From an uncultured Christensenellaceae bacterium (GTDB taxonomy: Bacteria; Bacillota; Clostridia; Christensenellales; UBA3700): 38,834 bases of DNA. Shown piece by piece: positions 25,510 through 33,173 of the stretch (positions are counted from its first letter, which is position 1; each line of letters starts with the position of its first letter). The position numbers were made by a program, and so were the translations under genes. The stretch lies in the NCBI GenBank assembly GCA_944380275.1, contig CALWHB010000013.1:1-38834 (forward strand), given 5' to 3'. The notes beneath the pieces are model-generated. The model was not told the DNA's origin. It ran no database searches and saw only the letters and a program-made list of their open reading frames with translations.

Positions 25510-26763
25510 ATGTTTCTCGATATAGCAACCATCTTCGTCAAAGCCGGAAACGGCGGCGACGGAGCAATATCCTTCCATACCGAAAAGTACGTTGCTAACG
25601 GAGGACCCGACGGAGGCGACGGAGGTAAGGGCGGCGACGTTATTTTTGTCGCCGAAGATACTTCTGCTACGCTTATCGACTTTCGCTATGCAAAACACTT
25701 CCGCGCGGAAGACGGCATGAAAGGCGGCGCGAAAAACTGCACCGGTAAAAGCGGTAAGGATATGATAATCAAAGTGCCGTGCGGTACGATTATCAAAGAT
25801 AAAAAGACAAATACGATTCTTGCCGATATGTTTTACCCAGGCAGCGAGTTCGTTTGCGAAAAAGGCGGAAAGGGCGGCAAGGGAAACGCGAGATTTGCCA
25901 CCGCTCAAAGACGCGCTCCTCACTTCAGCCACAGAGGAGTTACGACAAAAGAACGCGAGCTTACTCTTGAATTGAAAACGATTGCAGACGTCGGTCTGGT
26001 AGGGTTCCCCAACGTGGGAAAATCCACGATACTTTCCGTCGTTTCAAGCGCGAAACCTAAAATCGCAAATTATCATTTCACGACCCTAAATCCCAATCTG
26101 GGCGTTGCGGAATATTACGACCAGCGTTTTGTGGTCGCGGATATTCCCGGACTCATAGAGGGAGCATGGCAGGGCGCAGGTCTTGGTACGAGATTTTTGC
26201 GCCATATAGAGCGCGTGCGTCTTATCGTTCACGTCGTGGATATTTCAGGCAGCGAAGGCAGGGACCCCTATGAAGATTATCTCAAAATCAACAACGAGTT
26301 GTCGCAATACAGCGAAAAACTCGGTGCGCTCCCTCAGATTGTCTGCGCAAACAAATGCGACCTTCTGACAGACGATTCTCCGATTGAAGAGTTTGAGAAA
26401 AAGTCCGGCAAAAAAGTCGTCAGAATAAGTGCGGCTACCAACAGCGGACTCAAGGACCTTTTGGCAGAAATCGCAAGGATTTTGCCCACTTTGCCTAAAA
26501 CTGCACCGTTTGAGGCAACTTTCGTGGAAGAAGAACAGCAGGGCGGATACGAGATAGAAATCGCGGACGACGGAGCTTATGTCGTTTCAGGGGGACTGGT
26601 GAATTACCTCGCAAGAGTGGTCGTTCTCAGCGATTACGAGTCCTTCCAGTATTTCCAGAGCAGACTTCAGAAACTGGGCGTTTACGACGCATTGAGAGAA
26701 AAGGGAATAAAAGACGGCGACGTCGTGCGTATTCTCGATATAGAATTTGAATATACGGAGTGA
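25510..26763 (+). CDS. obgE: GTPase Obg
   Basis: This 417-residue GTPase acts in 50S ribosome assembly, the stringent response and cell-cycle control. The glycine-rich Obg domain covers about 1-158 (GNGGDGAISFHTEKY, GGDGGKGGDV). The G domain has the P-loop GFPNVGKST at 165-173, DIPGLIEGAWQGAGLG as G3/switch II (AHEG is more usual than AWQG), and NKCD. The C-terminal OCT domain, typical of Gram-positive Obg, ends at EFEYTE. Both termini match full-length relatives. The gene lies three nt after nfnB and six nt before yhbY, its common neighbour in ribosome-biogenesis operons. Confidence 0.95.
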   Translation: MFLDIATIFVKAGNGGDGAISFHTEKYVANGGPDGGDGGKGGDVIFVAEDTSATLIDFRYAKHFRAEDGMKGGAKNCTGKSGKDMIIKVPCGTIIKDKKTNTILADMFYPGSEFVCEKGGKGGKGNARFATAQRRAPHFSHRGVTTKERELTLELKTIADVGLVGFPNVGKSTILSVVSSAKPKIANYHFTTLNPNLGVAEYYDQRFVVADIPGLIEGAWQGAGLGTRFLRHIERVRLIVHVVDISGSEGRDPYEDYLKINNELSQYSEKLGALPQIVCANKCDLLTDDSPIEEFEKKSGKKVVRISAATNSGLKDLLAEIARILPTLPKTAPFEATFVEEEQQGGYEIEIADDGAYVVSGGLVNYLARVVVLSDYESFQYFQSRLQKLGVYDALREKGIKDGDVVRILDIEFEYTE

Positions 26764-26769
26764 TATATT

Positions 26770-27063
26770 ATGACGACTAAAGAAAGAGCAAAACTGAGAA
26801 GTATCGCAATGACTATGCAGCCGACAACTCATATAGGCAAAAACGGCGTCAGCGAAGAAGTCCTGGTGCAGATTGAAGAACAACTCCAGGCACACGAACT
26901 GATAAAAATCAACGTGCTTAAAAACTGTGATTTCACGGCAAAGGAACTGGCGGCTGAACTTGCTGAAAGCGCGGGAGCGGAAGTCGTACAGGTGCTGGGC
27001 AACAAGATTACGATGTACAAGGTTTCAACAAAAGAGGGAGTAAAACATCTCCTCGAAATCTGA
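26770..27063 (+). CDS. yhbY: YhbY-family RNA-binding protein (CRM domain)
   Basis: This 97-residue protein is a single CRS1-YhbY domain. The RNA-binding GxxG loop is GKNG at 23-26, followed by VSEEVLVQIEEQLQAHELIK, the family's helix and strand. YhbY/YqeI proteins bind pre-50S ribosomal particles, which fits its position directly after obgE. It closes the purA-to-yhbY gene run and is followed at once by a terminator. The ATG at 26770 follows GGAG at the end of obgE. Confidence 0.93.
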   Translation: MTTKERAKLRSIAMTMQPTTHIGKNGVSEEVLVQIEEQLQAHELIKINVLKNCDFTAKELAAELAESAGAEVVQVLGNKITMYKVSTKEGVKHLLEI

Positions 27064-27072
27064 AAGACTACA

Positions 27073-27105
27073 AAAGGCAAAGGCAAATCCTTTGTCCTTT
27101 TTTTT
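27073..27105 (+). terminator. Intrinsic terminator after yhbY
   Basis: AAAGGCAAAGG (27073-27083) pairs with CCTTTG-T-CCTTT (27089-27100, one bulged T) around CAAAT and runs into eight T residues. Confidence 0.85.
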
Positions 27106-27349
27106 GCGACGTTTTTTTGCGCATTATACTTTTATTATCCTTTTTTATTTTACAATATAGACTGTGCGACTTCTGCGGCGAAGAGAGGTTTTAATCCTGA
27201 CGGGGAAGGTATTATATTGTTTTTGTATTTTGATTGTTTTATAATAAAACCTGCAATAACGAACACGCGCACGTAAATTTTGTTTTCTCGCATGGCATAC
27301 GGACTTATGATTTTTTAATATAAGACTTTGTGATTGCATATACTTTGTT

Positions 27350-28405
27350 ATGACTCGTCTTGAAAGAATTAAGGTGTCGAGCGTTTTTATAGGCGCAATT
27401 GTCGGCGCGGGTTTTGCTACCGGAAAAGAGATAATTTTATTTTTTGGAAACGGCGGTTTTGTTGCTCCGCTTGTAACGGGTATAGCAATGGGGCTGTGTG
27501 CGGTAATCTTTTTGTACGTCGGGAAAATCATTTCAAGACTCAAGGAAAACGGCAGTCTTAACAAAAAGGCGTATAAGGTCGTCAGTTTTGCGCTGTTTGC
27601 GATAATCGAACTGTGTATGCTGCTTACCATGACTGCTATGATTGGAGGTATGCAGAAACTTGCCGGAGATTTGCCGTGGCAGAGAGCAGGCGGGTTTTTA
27701 ATTGCCGCGCTGTGCGTCGGCTTGAGTTCGCTGGGTGCAAAAGCGGTGAGGAGAATCAACCTCGCTCTCGTTCCCGTACTTTTTGTTTTGCTGAGCGTAC
27801 TGTTCTGCGTGAGTTCAAAAGAGATAAAGCCGCTGCCGTTCGATTTGAAAAAGAGCGCGGGGTATCTGTCTATGAATATGCTGCTCGGCGGTTGTCTTGC
27901 GGTAAAGGACGGCGAAAAAGCAAGTAGCAAGGATATACTGAAAATAGGCGCGACCTGTGCAACGGTGTTGGGAATTATGACGTTTTTCGTCTATTCGGCG
28001 GCAAGCGATTATCCCCAAAGCGATATGCCGGTGTATTCGCTTTGCGCCGCTCACGGTCTTAAAGTTGCGGGCGCGCTTGCCGTGGGAATCGCGATACTTA
28101 CGACCCTTGCAGGTGCCGCAAAAAGTCTGGGCGACGGGATATATGCGGTTTTTCCGTCAAAAGCCGGGGTAACGGCTGTGTTGCTGCTGCTTGCGCTTGC
28201 GTCGTACGGCTGGGATTTTGCAAACGCAGTCAACTTGTTTTATCCGTTTATAGCTGCTGTAGCAAGCGGTGTTTTTATACTCGTTTTCCTCGCTTTTGTT
28301 GTGCTGTCCGTTGCGCAAAGAATAATGCGGCAGAAAAGAAAACGCTATGACGCAGAAATATCGTCAGTTATTGAAAACGTTTATACTGACAACACGAATA
28401 TCTGA
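27350..28405 (+). CDS. YkvI-like polytopic membrane protein
   Basis: This 351-residue protein has about ten membrane segments and belongs with the uncharacterised YkvI group, distantly related to amino-acid/cation symporters of the APC superfamily. The N-terminal SSVFIGAIVGAGFATGKEI is the family's most conserved segment and has the broken-helix glycine pattern of LeuT-fold substrate sites. A short charged tail (about 325-351) is cytoplasmic. No Shine-Dalgarno sequence precedes ATG 27350. TATACT at 27339-27344 sits only five nt upstream, so the mRNA may be leaderless or the start may be a little downstream (GTG at codon 9). Substrate unknown. It converges on the ABC operon. Confidence 0.75.
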   Translation: MTRLERIKVSSVFIGAIVGAGFATGKEIILFFGNGGFVAPLVTGIAMGLCAVIFLYVGKIISRLKENGSLNKKAYKVVSFALFAIIELCMLLTMTAMIGGMQKLAGDLPWQRAGGFLIAALCVGLSSLGAKAVRRINLALVPVLFVLLSVLFCVSSKEIKPLPFDLKKSAGYLSMNMLLGGCLAVKDGEKASSKDILKIGATCATVLGIMTFFVYSAASDYPQSDMPVYSLCAAHGLKVAGALAVGIAILTTLAGAAKSLGDGIYAVFPSKAGVTAVLLLLALASYGWDFANAVNLFYPFIAAVASGVFILVFLAFVVLSVAQRIMRQKRKRYDAEISSVIENVYTDNTNI

Positions 28406-28540
28406 GCAGATTGCGGATTTCTGAACGGATACTGTCTTTTAAGGATTGAGAGCGTCAGAACGATGCCGACCTGCGACTTTTTTTGCGACATAACGGTATG
28501 CGTATGACGATGCGCGTTTTTCCGCTTGAAAACACGACGA

Positions 28541-28565
28541 AAAACCTCCCTTTGAGAGAGGTTTT
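28541..28565. terminator. Bidirectional terminator between convergent units
   Basis: AAAACCTC (28541-28548) pairs with GAGGTTTT (28558-28565). T-rich sequence follows on the + strand and T residues follow on the minus strand, so it can serve both the YkvI-like gene and the ABC operon. The remainder of 28406-28664 shows no gene. Confidence 0.7.
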
Positions 28566-28664
28566 GTATTGTTGCGTCAAGCCAAAGTCAGGGCGACGCG
28601 TATTTATTTGAGTTTTTGCGCTTTGTGCGGCTTTTCAGTTTTCGTCGTCGGACATAAACAGCAA

Positions 28665-29480
28665 TCATGATTTTCCGAATTTTTTATCGACGAGTTTTTC
28701 AAGCAGAGCGACAAAAACGTACATCAACGCCGCAAGTACGCAGAGAACTACGGTGCTTGTCATTACGAGGTCGAGTTTGAATACCTGTCCGCCGTATATT
28801 ATCAGATAGCCAAGTCCCGCGCGCGATACCAGATATTCTCCCATAATAGTGCCGACCCAACACAGTCCTACGTTTATTTTGAGCGCGGATATTATCGTGG
28901 GTACATTGGAGGGCAGTACCAGATAAATCAGCTTTTGAAGTTTTGTCGCGTTCATCGTGTCAAGCAGAGTCAGTTTGCCTTTGTCTACTTCCATAAATCC
29001 GTTGAGAGTGCTGAGTACGGTTATGATAAGGGAAATCATAAGAGCCATTACTATAATCGCACCCGTGCCTGCGCCTACCCAGATTATTATTATCGGACCC
29101 AGCGCGATTTTGGGAAGAGCGTTGAGTACGACAAGATGAGGCTCAAGTACGTTTCTGAGAGTGTCGAACCACCAGAGCGCAATCGCAATAACGGTTCCGA
29201 GTACGGTTGCAAGCAGAAAACTGACGACCGTTTCGTAAAGCGTTACGCCGGCGTGTTCAAACAGAGAGCCGTCTTTGCAAAGTGATACGAAGGTCTGCCA
29301 TATCCTGCTTGGCGACGATGTAATGAACGAATCTATCGCGCCTGTTTGTGCAAGCAGTTCCCACAATGCGATAACGACTATCAGAAGTCCCCAGCGCATT
29401 GTTGATATGGCAATTTTTTTCCTTCTGATTCCGTTGAGATATTTTTTGTGTTCTGCAGAGCAGTTGAGTGTTTTTTTCAT
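28665..29480 (-). CDS. ABC transporter permease, NitT/TauT/SsuC type
   Basis: This 271-residue membrane permease has about six helices and the BPD_transp_1 fold. The coupling EAA-like loop is visible as DTMNATKLQKLIYLVLPSNV, which docks on the ATPase. The RGLGY-like C-terminal motif reads SRAGLGYLI. It is the third gene of an operon read leftward (binding protein, ATPase, permease), starting five nt after the ATPase stop behind AGGACTGA. Homologues import nitrate, taurine, alkanesulfonates, thiamine precursors or riboflavin, so the substrate cannot be named. The bidirectional terminator at 28541-28565 follows. Confidence 0.88.
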   Translation of the reverse strand: MKKTLNCSAEHKKYLNGIRRKKIAISTMRWGLLIVVIALWELLAQTGAIDSFITSSPSRIWQTFVSLCKDGSLFEHAGVTLYETVVSFLLATVLGTVIAIALWWFDTLRNVLEPHLVVLNALPKIALGPIIIIWVGAGTGAIIVMALMISLIITVLSTLNGFMEVDKGKLTLLDTMNATKLQKLIYLVLPSNVPTIISALKINVGLCWVGTIMGEYLVSRAGLGYLIIYGGQVFKLDLVMTSTVVLCVLAALMYVFVALLEKLVDKKFGKS

Positions 29481-29485
29481 AGGCG

Positions 29486-30397
29486 TCAGTCCTTTTTGTT
29501 CTGAAGGTTTTTCCAGATGTCTTCAAAGTACTTCTGAAAGAGCGGCGACTCTCTTCTCTCAATAGGAGAGAGTTCTTTTATAGGAGAGAGGTCTATTGTC
29601 TTTTTTACTTTTGCCGGGCGCGAAGAAAGAATCAGTATTCTGTCGCACATCGAAATAGCCTCTGATATGTCGTGAGTAACGAATACCGCTGTCTTTTTTT
29701 CGTTTTTAATTATAGAGTGTACGTCACCCACGACGTGCAGTCTTGTCTGAAAGTCGAGTGCGCCGAAAGGTTCGTCGAGAAGGAGAAGTTCGGGCGCAGT
29801 GGCGAGTGTTCTTATAAGAGCGACTCTCTGCCTCATACCGCCGGACAACTGAGAAGGATAGCGGTTTTTAAAGTCACCGAGTCCGTACTTGTCGAGAAGA
29901 GCGTATGCGTAATCTTTTCTCCCTTTCATCTTTTTGACTTTCGCGCCGAGAAGTACGTTCTGAGATATCGTAAGCCAAGGGAAAAGTTCGTCGCGCTGCA
30001 ACATATATCCGCATTTGTCGCGCCTGTCTTTTGCCTCTTCTCCGCCTATCACGACTCGTCCTTCAGACGGTTTTATTATTGACGATATTATGGATAAAAC
30101 GGTTGTCTTTCCGCAGCCGCTGGGACCTACTATCCCAAGCAGTTCGCCGCGGTTGACTCTGAAGTCAAGTCCGCTGACGGCAAGGGTTTCACCCGTTTTG
30201 TCGTGATAGGTAAGAGATACGTTTTCAAAGTTCACGAGGATTTCTGCGTCGTGAAGTGCGTTTTTATCTGCGTCGTTTTTGTCAGATAAGTCAGCACGTG
30301 CGTTTTTGTCTGTGTTGTTTTTGTACGATAAGTCCGCGCGTGCGGAAATCAGTCCGTTTTCGTCGGTATTTCTTTTGACGAGATGGTTTTTCGTCAT
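29486..30397 (-). CDS. ABC transporter ATPase, NitT/TauT/SsuB type, with a repeat-bearing N-terminal extension
   Basis: This 303-residue protein is the energising subunit of the importer. The nucleotide-binding domain starts near residue 54. It has the Walker A GPSGCGKTT at 91-99, the signature LSGGMRQRVALIRTLA, Walker B LLLLDEPFGALD and the switch VTHDISEA. The first 50 or so residues are an addition not normally present, made largely of two 14-residue repeats (19-32 and 33-46). ATG 30397 is chosen because GGAGG at 30406-30410 precedes it; an in-frame GTG at 30406 overlaps that site. It lies between the binding-protein and permease genes. Confidence 0.9.
   Translation of the reverse strand: MTKNHLVKRNTDENGLISARADLSYKNNTDKNARADLSDKNDADKNALHDAEILVNFENVSLTYHDKTGETLAVSGLDFRVNRGELLGIVGPSGCGKTTVLSIISSIIKPSEGRVVIGGEEAKDRRDKCGYMLQRDELFPWLTISQNVLLGAKVKKMKGRKDYAYALLDKYGLGDFKNRYPSQLSGGMRQRVALIRTLATAPELLLLDEPFGALDFQTRLHVVGDVHSIIKNEKKTAVFVTHDISEAISMCDRILILSSRPAKVKKTIDLSPIKELSPIERRESPLFQKYFEDIWKNLQNKKD
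30259..30343 (-). repeat. 42-bp tandem duplication in the ABC ATPase gene
   Basis: Two adjacent 42-bp units agree at 35 of 42 positions and encode ARADLSYKNNTDKN and ARADLSDKNDADKN. The frame is kept. The repeats fall outside the conserved ATPase domain. Confidence 0.85.
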
Positions 30398-30421
30398 GTT
30401 TCTCACCTCCGTGTTTAAGCG

Positions 30422-31435
30422 TCAGGCGAGAGATTTTGCATACTCGGTCGCCTTTTGAGCAAAGGTGAGGTCTACGATTTTGGCGAAATCAGTTTTTGTC
30501 GTAAGCACTCCCGCCTCTATTATCACGTCCTGAAGTCTGTCAAAGTCTTCTGCGTCCGGGATAAGCGTGGGAGAATACGCGCCGATGTCTTTATATGCCT
30601 GTATCGCGTTGGCGAGAGTAGCTATATCGGTGCCTGCAAAAGAGGGGGATATAAGCTTTGCTATTTCCTCTGAGTCAGTGTTGTATACGTATTCTATTGC
30701 GCGTGCCAGAGCGTTGCAGAAAGCCTGGATTTTGTCAGGATTTTCGTCTATATAGCTCTGTTTCGCGCTGAAAGCCGTGAAAGGCATATTGCCTGCCGCC
30801 TCACCGACGGATGCGACTATATAGCCCGTGCCTTGTGCCTCCATTTCTGACGCCGCAGGTTCAAACATCGTGCAGAAATCGCCCGTTCCGCTGATGAACG
30901 CCGCGCCTATAAGGTCATACTGGACGTCGTAGTTTATCGTTACGTTTACGCCGTCGGTCAGCCCGTTGAGCAGCATCGCGTGTTCGAGTGCCATTGCGGG
31001 TACGCCGCCGCGCCTGCCGCCTATGACTTCTTTGCCTGCCATATCGCTCCACTCAAAGTCGGGCATAGGCTCTCTTGCCATAAGAAAAGAGCCGTCCTTT
31101 TCTGTCAGTTGTCCGAACATTACGGGAAAATCGCTGTCTTTTTCCTGTGCGACGTATATTACCGCCTCAGGACCGTGAAACCCTATGTCCGCCTGACCGG
31201 ACAGCACCGCAGTCATACATTTGTCCGCGCCGCCGCCGTTTGACAGCTCTATGGATATGCCTTCTTCCTCAAAGTAGCCGCCGTCTATCGCGACGTAGAG
31301 GGGAGCGTAGAATACGGAGTGGGTAACTTCTATAAGTCTTATGGTGTCTTGTTCGGTATTGCAGCCCGCAAAGCAGAATACGGTTGCAACGGCGAGCATA
31401 CAGCATATAAGCATTAAAGTGATTGTCTTTTTCAT
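30422..31435 (-). CDS. Substrate-binding lipoprotein of the ABC importer (SsuA/NMT1-like)
   Basis: This 337-residue protein has a lipoprotein signal peptide with the lipobox FAGC and Cys25. It is a periplasmic-binding-protein type II domain of the SsuA/NMT1 group: VTHSVFYAPLYVAIDGGYFEEEG near the start, GQADIGFHGPEAVIYVA, and GGRRGGVPAMALEHAML. It captures the ligand outside the cell and delivers it to the permease. The ATG at 31435 follows AAGGAGG; an in-frame ATG 45 nt upstream would add residues before the signal peptide. The THI5-type CCCFC motif is absent, and no TPP riboswitch was found upstream, so a thiamine-precursor role has no positive support. Ligand unknown. Confidence 0.85.
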   Translation of the reverse strand: MKKTITLMLICCMLAVATVFCFAGCNTEQDTIRLIEVTHSVFYAPLYVAIDGGYFEEEGISIELSNGGGADKCMTAVLSGQADIGFHGPEAVIYVAQEKDSDFPVMFGQLTEKDGSFLMAREPMPDFEWSDMAGKEVIGGRRGGVPAMALEHAMLLNGLTDGVNVTINYDVQYDLIGAAFISGTGDFCTMFEPAASEMEAQGTGYIVASVGEAAGNMPFTAFSAKQSYIDENPDKIQAFCNALARAIEYVYNTDSEEIAKLISPSFAGTDIATLANAIQAYKDIGAYSPTLIPDAEDFDRLQDVIIEAGVLTTKTDFAKIVDLTFAQKATEYAKSLA

Positions 31436-31568
31436 TTTGCCTCCTTGAATTGTCTTTAAGACATAATACATAATATTCAACGTAAAAAAAATTGGTACGC
31501 AGAAGGCATTATTTTGAGATGTAGAATATGGATAAAACGGTTTTGTCGCGTTTAAAAAATATTGTTGA

Positions 31569-31589
31569 TATCAGTTTAACGTACTGATA
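31569..31589. promoter_or_regulatory. Perfect inverted repeat between divergent units (possible operator)
   Basis: TATCAGT (31569-31575) and ACTGATA (31583-31589) flank a seven-nt spacer, about 135 nt upstream of the ABC binding-protein gene. It has the size of a dimeric repressor site. Outside it, 31436-31978 shows no gene. A smaller palindrome, GTCTTTAAGAC at 31452-31462, lies just before the binding-protein Shine-Dalgarno sequence. Confidence 0.35.
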
Positions 31590-31978
31590 CATGTTGGCAA
31601 TAATCGGAACCTGTACGGAGCGGATTTTTCAGCGTCTTTAAGTAATGCAGACATGAAAATGCAAATAAATCCGCGTCGGTTCTTTATAGCTGTAGAATTC
31701 AGGTAATATGCAGAGCGGACTATACGGGTGAGGGGAAAGACTGCCGAATAAAAGCACAGGCGAAACCGGAATCGTGCAAAACCATGAACAAAAATCACGA
31801 ATTGCGATATATGAGCCTGTGACGGCATAGGTAAAATGCGAAATATTGCAGGCAAATCGAGATTGAAAAGGAAAGGAAAGAGAGAGAAAAACAAGCAGTA
31901 CGGTGCATAACGCGTTGCGTGCTGTTTTCAGGCGCGCACGATATATACAATTTATACGATTAATATAATTAAAATAAG

Positions 31979-32007
31979 TTGATAACGGGTTTGCCTTGTG
32001 CTATAAT
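31979..32007 (+). promoter_or_regulatory. Extended -10 promoter of pgsA
   Basis: TTGATA (31979-31984), 17 nt spacer, TATAAT (32002-32007), with TG at 31999-32000 giving an extended -10 element (TGCTATAAT). Confidence 0.85.
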
Positions 32008-32038
32008 GCATAAGTACAATAAACTCTCGGAGAATATT

Positions 32039-32857
32039 ATGCAGTTTTCTAAAAAAGACTTGATTACGGTGCCTAACATCCTGACTTATATCAGGCTTTT
32101 GTGCGTGCCGGTATTTATCGGAGTTATGATTGCCTATTGTCTTGACAAGACGGCAACCGAATTTCTCTGGGCGGCTTTCGGTCTGTTCGTATTTGCGAGT
32201 GCGACTGATATTGCCGACGGATACATCGCAAGACGTTTTAACCTTATTTCCGATATAGGAAAGGTCCTGGACCCTGTTGCGGACAAACTGTTGCAGGGAT
32301 TTGCCGTGCTTATGTTGGGCATAGCCGGCAACGTTCATTGGGCATTTGTCGCTATCATTGTCGCAAAAGAGATATTTATCGGAGTTACAAGCAAATATTT
32401 TATGCGTGCAAGCAAGCGTCAGGTGGAGCAGATGGCGAACAAGTGGGGCAAATATGCCGCGCTCACCGTTTTTATAGGTCTTTTCTTTGCCTTCCTCGTG
32501 CCTTTTCATAAAGTCATTGAGATTGCAGACCTCGTGCTGTTTATCATAGGCAGCGTGCTTGCCGTAGCTGCGGCAACTCAATATACCGTCATTTACTGCA
32601 AGCAGTTAAAGCAGGTCAGAAAGAGCGGTATTCTCGAAGTTCTCGACAAGAACGGCAATCCTCTTGACGGCAGAAACATCGTGGTAGTCAGAGCGGAGTA
32701 CGGACTCAAGGATTACCGCAACAAGAGCGTTATGGTGGACGTCGTCGCAAAGGAACAGGAGGACGGCAGCTCTCTTAAGGACGGCAACGAGCCGGAAGAA
32801 ATTAAAACGGACGCGGAAAAAGACGAAGTTGATTCCTGCGACGGAGAAAACAAATGA
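32039..32857 (+). CDS. pgsA: CDP-diacylglycerol-glycerol-3-phosphate 3-phosphatidyltransferase with extra C-terminal tail
   Basis: This integral membrane enzyme makes phosphatidylglycerol phosphate from CDP-diacylglycerol and glycerol 3-phosphate. The CDP-alcohol phosphotransferase signature is complete: Asp57, Asp60, Gly61, Ala64, Arg65, Gly74, Asp78 and Asp82 with the standard spacing. About five membrane helices end near residue 185. The remaining 80 or so residues are hydrophilic and end in a strongly acidic run; usual PgsA proteins stop near 180-200. ATG 32039 is chosen because GGAGA (32029-32033) lies five nt upstream and the promoter is at 31979-32007; a longer frame would start inside that promoter. 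The next gene overlaps the stop (ATGA). Confidence 0.88.
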   Translation: MQFSKKDLITVPNILTYIRLLCVPVFIGVMIAYCLDKTATEFLWAAFGLFVFASATDIADGYIARRFNLISDIGKVLDPVADKLLQGFAVLMLGIAGNVHWAFVAIIVAKEIFIGVTSKYFMRASKRQVEQMANKWGKYAALTVFIGLFFAFLVPFHKVIEIADLVLFIIGSVLAVAAATQYTVIYCKQLKQVRKSGILEVLDKNGNPLDGRNIVVVRAEYGLKDYRNKSVMVDVVAKEQEDGSSLKDGNEPEEIKTDAEKDEVDSCDGENK

Positions 32858-33087
32858 GCCTGCTTTGTGCGATACTGGAATTCAATCCGCAAAGACTTCT
32901 CGAACCGGGAGTGATTACCGGACTCGTGCTGATGGTCGTAGGACTTATCACGGTGCTTGCAAGCGGTCTTATTGCGGATTTACTTCCCCAAAAAGAGAAC
33001 AGCCCCGACTTCTGGCGCAACGTCGTGAGAATTGCTGGAGCGGTCGTTCTGCTTGCGGGAGGGATTACGGCGGTGCTTTGCGCCTGA
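32854..33087 (+). CDS. Small two-helix membrane protein of unknown function
   Basis: This 77-residue protein has two predicted membrane helices, near residues 19-43 and 58-76, joined by a short charged loop (LLPQKENSPDFWRN). It has no cleavable signal peptide. The start overlaps the pgsA stop by four bases (ATGA), so translation is coupled to pgsA. That coupling and the membrane location suggest a link with PgsA or the membrane, but no family is recognised. valS starts 86 nt downstream. Confidence 0.65.
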   Translation: MSLLCAILEFNPQRLLEPGVITGLVLMVVGLITVLASGLIADLLPQKENSPDFWRNVVRIAGAVVLLAGGITAVLCA

Positions 33088-33173
33088 AAAAACAAGGCAT
33101 TGGCGTCGGTTGCGGTATACGTGCCGACTGAATAAAGATAATAATTTGGGACAAATATACAGAGGTAAATAAA

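Noticed and set aside
24085-25932. A 615-codon open frame on the minus strand across nfnB and the start of obgE
   Set aside because: It is antisense to genes with complete motifs, has no ribosome binding site or family likeness, and arises because the real genes avoid codons whose complements are stops in that frame.
31436-31600. A TPP or other riboswitch before the SsuA/NMT1-like gene
   Set aside because: No TPP, SAM, cobalamin or similar core motif could be found on the minus strand.
31571-31894. A 107-codon minus-strand frame upstream of the ABC operon
   Set aside because: The Phe/Arg-rich composition and lack of a ribosome binding site suggest chance; no family resemblance was seen.
33088-33173. 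A T-box before valS
   Set aside because: The gap is only 86 nt and lacks the TGGTACC-type T-box sequence.
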